10,774 nt of DNA, from NCBI RefSeq assembly GCF_000003605.2, contig NW_003112481.1, forward strand, positions 35,864 to 46,637, written 5' to 3'. Within the stretch, counting starts at the first letter, position 1, and each line of letters opens with the position of its first letter. Of the stretch, positions 1 through 8,000 are shown one piece after another. The stretch is from Saccoglossus kowalevskii (taxonomy: Eukaryota > Hemichordata > Enteropneusta > Harrimaniidae). The notes beneath the pieces are model-generated. The model saw only the letters and a list, made by a program, of their open reading frames with translations, had not been told where the DNA came from and did no database searches. The position numbers and the translations under genes are program-made.

Positions 1-1869
1 ATAGTACTCGTATAGTTCACGCGTTCATGGCAACGTTTTCAGAGATTAAGATTATCGAACCAAACCATCTAATACACTGTCAGGAATATTAAAGCCGTGG
101 TGTTTTGCAAAAACTGGCAGCTGCTGACATTTATTATTACAAATCATCAGCTTCATCGCTGTTAATGGTGATTTCTCTGCCATTGTAACGTGGTTTATTA
201 ATTTGCGTGACACGCTAAATGGTTTGTGCGTTAGTGATGTCTATTTACGCTTACATTAAGTGTTGTATTACACCCTTACTGTTCCATTATGTTACATTAC
301 ATTACATTACATTACTTTATATTACCCTCACTTTCGATATTATTTCTGTGTATCGTGGCGTTTAGCATACGAGACACGTGATCTTAACCAACAACCCCTA
401 CATTATTCTCACTGATAAATAATACGATCCTTGTATATAATATCTGTGGTAGATAATGGATATTTTATCGGTTGCTAAATATAGCAATTCGCCCATGGGA
501 GCCATTTAATTGACACATATAGTTATAAATCTTAATTAGAGTACAGAGTACTTGGAAAATTCCTAGTAATAAGTCTATCAAAATTTGCATTATAAGACTA
601 TGTAAAATAAAATAAATGGCTTTAAAGACGATGTCAGCATGACTATATTCAGTGAGCAACATAAAATAGAAATTGGGATGCATAATATATATACTTTTTT
701 TAGCCGATCTAGATATGATGAAATACTGTCACTATTGAATCCAATTCACCTACGTATCAATAATGAAATTATAAATTGAATCGAACATTTCCCGAAATTG
801 TGATTCATATTTTGTTTTCCTCGATTGCATGATTCGATATTATATATGCGCGTTAGATAATTAATGTTCGTCGCCCGGATTATATAGATTCTCGCGAAGT
901 CGCGTGTAGTCATGAAAAATGAGTATTATTTGACTTCTATGAGAGAGCAGATTAGAACAGGAGTTACATTCAGAACGCGAAGTACGGTGAAACTCAAGCA
1001 ACCATTGTATGACGATTTATTCGCTTCCACCAGTGACATACTACAGCTTGAAGAATCGAACCTTATTACAGCGCACGACTAAAGAGGGCGTACTCAAATA
1101 CCTGCGGTTCTGGTACTGAATTTATGACAAATCTCGGAGCATAGGTAGCAAATAAGGACCATGTTCGATTAGCTTTCTGTAATGTATAACTGCAGGTAAA
1201 ACATGTGGCTTTGAAGATGGCATAAATGTATGGACAGATCTGCGTCCGGTGTTTGGAAAGATACTTATAAAAGATAAAAATCGTCGTCATTTTCTTTTCA
1301 AATGATAACCGTTAAAACTCCTGGCTACAGATTTGATTAAAACTATAGTCTTCTCGAGAAAATATATAATATAAGTACAAACACTTTGTTTTAATTGTGA
1401 CAGCGGGTCCTATTGTGTGCTTACAGGGGGACGATTCAGTACTTTCCTGTTAATATTATTTTGAAACTTGCCAGGAGTTACGTAGATCACTCAATGTTGG
1501 AGGGGCCATAACATCAAATAGGAGAGAATATGCAAACTACTGTTCCCATTCAGTGCCCAAGGGTTATATTGGTAGTTTCAAAGAAATATTAACTAAACAA
1601 GTTGTGCCCACAGAATCCAAGACATATTTAATAACGTAACGCCCATAACATTGTCTATTGTTCGTAACAGATAACTCATTCGTTACGAGCCAATGTGACC
1701 CCTGACTTTGCGTTCAACTGAGGTCCACACACAGTGACGTATATTCTTGTATTCTTGTTTGTTGTTATTGAAGAGACAAATCTATGTAATTCACCACATT
1801 AGAGCACAGTGAGATGTATTTTCCAACTTATCACATTATTAATATAGCGTAATTCCATTAAACTTGCAG
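1..1869. other. Upstream intron or intergenic DNA, no recognised exon
   Basis: AT-rich sequence with scattered stops in all frames. It is probably the intron preceding the first visible exon, because that exon starts at an acceptor rather than at a start codon with a signal peptide. It contains a TTACA tandem repeat (292-315), a 65-codon open frame (888-1082) and a small inverted repeat (tcgtaac at 1662-1668, gttacga at 1682-1688). I see no PKD, lectin, leucine-rich or other recognisable domain on either strand, and no convincing promoter. A short diverged exon could be missed by eye. Confidence 0.6.
292..315. repeat. TTACA microsatellite, about 4.8 copies
   Basis: Five-base unit TTACA repeated without interruption for 24 bases, bordered by g at 291 and ttta after 316. 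A second patch of the same unit lies at 6905-6932. Confidence 0.85.
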
Positions 1870-2050
1870 CAAGCCTCGGATGCAATCCGTGTATATGCTA
1901 CGATGCCAGTTAATCGAGTGACTGTAGAATGTCCCGAGACTGCTAGAATCGGTGAGGAAGTACGGTGTATAACAACTGTCATTGAAGGCTCAGACATGAC
2001 TTTATCGATGGATCTCATTACCGCTACTGTTCCCGAGTTCAACTTAGCAG
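1870..2050 (+). CDS. Exon: beta-rich/PKD-like module, first half
   Basis: Encodes about 59-60 residues, including VTVECPETARIGEEVRC and the hydrophobic strand pattern of an Ig/PKD-like beta sandwich, but no GDG motif. The acceptor is ambiguous. A tgcag ends at 1869 (entry phase 0) and a caag ends at 1873 (entry phase 1). The second gives a symmetric 1-1 exon of 177 bases, like several neighbours; the first has the better consensus. The donor is gcag|gtataa with exit in phase 1. The frame joins the next exon as G|AT (Asp). The following intron is 170 bases of AT-rich DNA. The exon is internal, since no initiator Met or signal peptide precedes it. It is supported by reading frame, donor and phase match rather than by a strong domain signature. 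Confidence 0.7.
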
Positions 2051-5000
2051 GTATAATATAACTTAATCAATGATTTAACTTTGTAAATAATCAAGCACAT
2101 CACATACAAGAATACCACAATATGACTTATTTAGTATGACTTAATTAATATTGTATAAAACACAATAACAGCAACCAGATTACTGTCCCTGCAACAATAA
2201 TGCTTTATTTTTATTGTCAGATCCATTATTTTTCTCATTTGGCCGAGCTATACCGCAAAAAGATACAACTGGCCAGGATGGTTACACTCTCCTCAATGGC
2301 AACCCGGCTGTCTGGATAATACCGGAAGCGGAAATAACTGAATATGGTAATCTAATTGCATGGGAGCTTTATGCATCTGTCGCAGGGAGTATTGATCTTG
2401 TGGTAAGTAAAATTTTCAATGCCGCAATATATAGGGACATTGAGGGAAATGTTTCTTGGGTATAAGTTATAAACAGTATTCGATATACTAGTATATAAAG
2501 TAAAAGTTAGACTAGAAAAAACATTGCAGCTGCACTTCGTAGTGCGCAATGTTCTGCCATATCAAGAAACATAGACTTGTCGAAACAACAAACTTGAGTC
2601 AATCGAACGGGAGAAACAAATGTATGTCTCAGTTTTATCGATCCCCGATCATTTTAATAACATTTTATACAACACATTTTGTGTTAATAAAACATTCAAT
2701 ATTTGAAGTACAAAGTAGCGTGATACTTTCATTTCCGCTACCATGTTGCAAACAGCCTATCAAGTTCCACATCACCACTTCGTTGTCAGGCAACATATCT
2801 TGCTCGATTATTTCGCATTTGATATTGTTTTATGGTATTCTCTCGGAAATTAAAATACGTGTATTTTATATAGGTGTTCCGACCAACTTGTGTTAACGTT
2901 GCTGGCACGTCGTACTGTGCCAAAACCAACCTTTGTACATCGACTTGCGCCGGTGTTTGGAACGCCGACGCCAATCCTCTGTACCAGGACATATGTGATA
3001 CTACCGAGGTGTTTTGTTTGAGCAGAAAAAGGTGTGTTCCACGTGACAACCCTGACACGTGTTCTGCAGATCCACAACGGCACATACAAAGCGGCGATGC
3101 GTCATCCAATCCCATGTCAGACTATGAGGTAGCCTGGGTTTACACTACCAACATACCGAACATTGGATATAACCTTATCAAGGTCGATGATATCGCTGAC
3201 GACCTACTGTTTCAAGTCGACGTCGGGGATAAAATCGGGTTTCGTGCCACCGTTGGCGGCGCACAAGTTGCCTTTCACGATGTCGCGGCTGGTGAACCAG
3301 TATCATTTATGTATGACAACATCAATGCCATTCCAACTACTGGGAGTATGTTCCTCACCGGCAGTGGTGTCGCAAGTCACACGAGGCATCTGCTACGGGC
3401 GTTGACGTCAGATCCATCGTTAGCATTAGTAAAACATTCATACAATACATATGGCGAATATATTGTTAGTTCAACGGTCAAAAACAATCTGAATTCTCCT
3501 TCAGGCCACACTGAATCGACAATAATATACGTAGAGGAAGAGATTACAGGTAATTATGCAATACACAACATAGACTGCATAAGCCAATAAACCACATGCG
3601 ACCTCGCCGCGTGATATTTGACCGGTTGTTTAGTAATTAAACCCGCAAAATTGTTTTTACATTTTTTCCAACATTTTATCATAATTTGTAGGAAATAGGA
3701 AATTTTGACCACTTGGTTCAAAATTAAATGAAAAATACATAAAAAATAGTCAGAATGTTTCATCAATATTCAGCGATAACAACTATGTCATTCGAACGGT
3801 TTTATGTATTATCTTTGCAAATTTATGTGTGGTGCCTTGCATTTACAGGTTTACGGGTTGAATATGACATAGACGTTATTCCAGTATCCGATAGCATCAC
3901 TCTCAAAGCATGGGTGGACACGGGAAATCCGGTGAATTACACATGGAACTGGGGAGATGGTAATGAAGAAATTATTCCCAGACAAGGTAATATGAGTTCA
4001 TCTGTACAAAGTCTTTCAATTTACCAATAGTGTGGATGTGTTTGACATGATAACAGCTATTAGCTTTTTTGCATGCAAATTGGGTAATACATACAGGTGT
4101 TGAAGTAATTATTATTATTATACATCTGTCATCGTAACGCCATAAGTTACAGCGTGTTGTAATTTTGCGGTATTTTACGGGGTATTTTCATCCTATCATA
4201 TTAGGAAATGCGAATTTCAAATATGGAATGATTACGCGCGTAAGCGTCCTATAATAATAAAAACAACTTGGCTGCCACCAGGGTTTGACCGGACTCTACA
4301 CAAAGAAGTTGGCTGATTCTATTCTAAACATTTTAGATTGTGGCATGCCCATGGTGTATCCTTGGAAGGAAAAGATGTATAATATTACGAGGATACCTCA
4401 AAGTATGCACTCAGACACCTGCGCGTCGGTCGATACTGCCGCTGTACGATCTTTGTGCATACGTTGGGTTGTCCTCGTAATAACCTCACAAGTACACACA
4501 GTATTAATATACGTTATTATTTATGCAATATTACTGTCACTTTGTTAAGTCTATCTCACTCAACATGCTTTTATTTCCACAGCTACTAACTATGCCGATT
4601 ACGACGAAAAAATTCACTTCTATTACACTGGTGGGGATCTGGTCATCACTGTAAATGCGAGTAACCATCTGGGATCGATATCAGAAACTATTTATGTTTC
4701 AGTGCAAGCCCCAGTGTTGCGAAACTACATTTTTACAACCAATTCACCAATCCACCCAAGTAAGTCCATTACCACTGGTCTGCAATTCGGTAGTCAATGC
4801 GAAACTACTTACAACAGTGTGCATGATTGGTCACCCAAACCAAACACGTAATAGTCAGACCAATCAGAGAGGTTGTTTGTTAATATTTTGTTTCGACGTA
4901 TCAAATTCTGCCTTGGCAGCCATGTTGCCATGTTGTATAGCAATTTGCTGAAGTAGTATAGCTGTATTACAGAGCAAGAATAGGACAAGTGATATGGTAC

Positions 5001-8000
5001 ATTATCACATATGATTACATATTTTATATGATGTATTTGTTAAATTTAAACAGATGAATGCGTATACAGTATTACATACGACAATCCTAATAACGACCCT
5101 GAGCCCTCTTCAGCACAATTCGTCGTAGTCTTTGGTGATTATGAAAACAGCACCGTTGAAAGTCTAGGGCCGATGGTAAATGGTGACACTAACAGCGATG
5201 TTAGTCATGCATTTCGATTCCCCGATGAGTATAAGGGCAAGGTTATTATATTCAACCAAGTGAACAGTGAAGAGTTTGAAGTGTGGGTAAGACACCATGC
5301 TATTTTGTCATATATTTATGTTAAATTATATTATATGGTAAAGTGATGTTTTGTATTGACTTGGAAAACAAACGTTTTTTGGGGTTTACTTCGCGGAATA
5401 TCAAACAATTTTTATATAGGGGAAAATAATATTCATGATCTAATTCGTCGAGGTTGACCTATGTTTGATCTAATTTGCATAAATTTAAACTAATTTATTG
5501 TTTTATTTTGTTAAAATAATCGCATTGGCCAACATAGACCCTGTTAATCTATCGTAGGTATCAAGAGGACTGTATAGAAACCTGAAAGATCAAACTACGG
5601 TTCACGTGGTCACATGAATTGCATGGTAATTACCACGTTTAGCCCTAGCAATGATATATTATCCTGGTTATCTTAGCTGTATAGGGCTTTAAAAACCACT
5701 GCCACCATTGAAATGCTCTGAGAATTAGATCAGCATGTCACCATGGTGACACTTAACATACATCTAGTACCGTTTTCATCCGTAACAACGACCTTTCCAA
5801 CAAATAAATTAACCATAGCAACATGGTACACTTTGTAGTTTATCATTTCATTGTTGCAGAGTATCACCTTTGTAGACAATCCGTTCCATGAAATAGACAA
5901 TGTGCAATTAAACATTGTCATGAAGATATTCAAGCACAATGTCTAACAGACAATTTCTGACTGCTAACAAAACAGATAACATTAACAAAATATTCCAATT
6001 GTCAATATAATAAGCCGATCTTAACTGAGTATCAACTGTGTTACCGTTATAGGGGGGCAGCTATGAAGTAATCACAAGCCTGTCAATTTCAACGTCATAC
6101 ATACCCGAAGTAGCCACAGACGAGACATATCAGCCTGGATTCGGAGCACCATCCTTCAATATCTTCCCGGTAGACTCACCTGTTTTCTTCGAAGGAACAC
6201 ATGTGACAGGTGAAATAACTTCTATGAAAACATACCAATACTTAGCATTTATCATGTATAGCATATGCAAGGTCAACGTCTCCACTCATGTAAACAAATA
6301 GTGTTATATTGGTAATATGTGAGACATAACAGCTAAATTTCCAAATCATTGTCTGGAGACCTTGACACCACCAAAGTAACATGTTCCAATTAAGAAACAG
6401 GGCAGTACACTTATCTCAGACTTGACATTGATGAGAGTGAGCAAAAATAAGTAGTTATTGTAAACATATAAACATATTTATTGAACTCGGAACTCAAACA
6501 CAAAACAGATTTGAAAGATATTTGTCACTTTATTATATAATGTGATCTGACTGAAATTGTAATTACGTGTACTTGCCTGCATAAATGCAATGGCTTGAAA
6601 ATCTGTGTAAGCTGTAGTTTTTCTTGCGAATGCACAAATCTGCCCAGAACTAAGACAAAGTAAACATTAATAAAAGCTACAGGCTTTTGATATTGCAATG
6701 CAATCAGCACTTACATTATTTCTAGTCATTATACAGCAAACCCACCGTGACGCCTTCAGCTACACTACGAATCGTATTTCCTATATTATACAGGCGTGAC
6801 CCGCAAGACGAGAACAAAAGTACACAGCATGGACACTGATAAAACTTAGAGGGCAGCATATTAACAAATTTGCCATATTCATAACAAAAACTATATATAG
6901 TTAGATTACATTACATCGCATTACATTACATTCAGATAGTCACCCAAATAGTGATTCCTGTGTCCATGCGATCCATTATTTGGGACAAATTAAAACCAAT
7001 GATAACATATAATATACAAGTAAGTAATGTGTTATATTAAATCATATTCCCGTGTATAATATTGGGGTTCATCAAGTTGGAAACCTGTCTACATTATTGT
7101 TTGCTCTATACGTTAACGATTTCGAAGACTTTGTAAGCCGTTATTACAAGGGAGAAAGTATGATATCCACACATGTGGTTACAATATTAATTAATTGGCG
7201 ATGACATGGAAACGTTCATTAAATGGGTTTGTGTTCTTTTATATGCTGACGACACTGTTGTTGTGGAAGGTATACAAAACCAAATGCAACCTTCGCTAAA
7301 CGTTAATTTAGATAATACTAAAACACTATACGGGAAAAATTATACGCCATTTCAATTAATGTAATATAATGACATTTTTGAAGCTGTAAATATTTAATTA
7401 TCATGATGGACTGTATAAAAAACAATCTAGCAATTTCGAAACAATTTCGAAAGTTATATCTAAAAGTAGCTTTAGAAATAACCAACTCTCTAATACATGT
7501 CCTCTATGTAAGTAATGGCCTGGGTGATAAGATACATAATGTTTTGATATGTCCAACATTTAACCTGAAGCAATTTATTATAACTCCATGGTGTATACGG
7601 TAAAATTAATCATCTATCTATTTCTCATAAAGTCACCTTTTATAACTAAATTGGAGTTTATTCAACTATCAACATAACGTTTATGTGTACACTTATTTAC
7701 ATTTTTGTAATATTACTTATCTGCGTTTACTTTTCTTTCCTGCTCTATCAAGCATGTCTATCATAAGTTTATCCTGTACTAATAATTCATAAAGGGTCGG
7801 CGAGAGGATAATAAACGCAACTTAAAAAACAGCACGGCGATAACGGGCATCACTGTAATTTCATATAATTTCAGAATACTCCAGAAAATCAATTTTTTTC
7901 ATAACTACAATGAATGATATAATGTTAACTTATTGAACAAATTGTTTGTTACCTAGGTACTACAGTAACATACGTCTACGATTTTGGTGACGGTACAGTG

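Larger units (their letters stand above)
6210..7956. other. Intron (1,747 bases), phase 1, hosting a LINE relic
   Basis: The longest intron here. It contains a short TTACA-rich patch (6905-6932) and a decayed LINE fragment (about 7050-7620, possibly to an aataaa at 7810-7815) in the same orientation as the gene. No extra exon is recognised in 6210-6900 or 7820-7956. The flanking coding sequence joins cleanly (HVTG|TTVTYVYDFGDG), so none is needed. Confidence 0.8.

Noticed and set aside
1425-1510. Possible upstream exon after cttacag (about 30 open codons)
   Set aside because: It ends in a stop with no suitable donor in phase 0 or 1, and has no domain similarity.
2549-2896. 115-codon plus-strand open frame in an intron
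   Set aside because: It has no domain, lies between a strong donor and acceptor, and overlaps the start of the Cys-module exon in another frame. Phase 0 on both sides of the intron is satisfied without it.
3000-3060. A true LDL-receptor class A repeat
   Set aside because: The acidic C-terminal calcium-binding part (DC-x-DGSDE) is absent.
2786-3115. Minus-strand open frames across the Cys-module exon
   Set aside because: They are shadows of the plus-strand exon, whose cysteine pattern and splice phases are convincing.
4260-4300. Possible tRNA-derived SINE (B-box-like ggtttgaccgg)
   Set aside because: The B box is imperfect and I could not place an A box at the usual distance.
4285-4548. 87-codon plus-strand open frame preceded by ccaccag, possible extra exon
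   Set aside because: The frame required by the flanking phase-1 exons meets a stop within about 12 codons, and the PKD fold is continuous without it.
6525-6710. Minus-strand 61-codon open frame in the long intron
   Set aside because: No domain or splice support, and length expected by chance in this much sequence.
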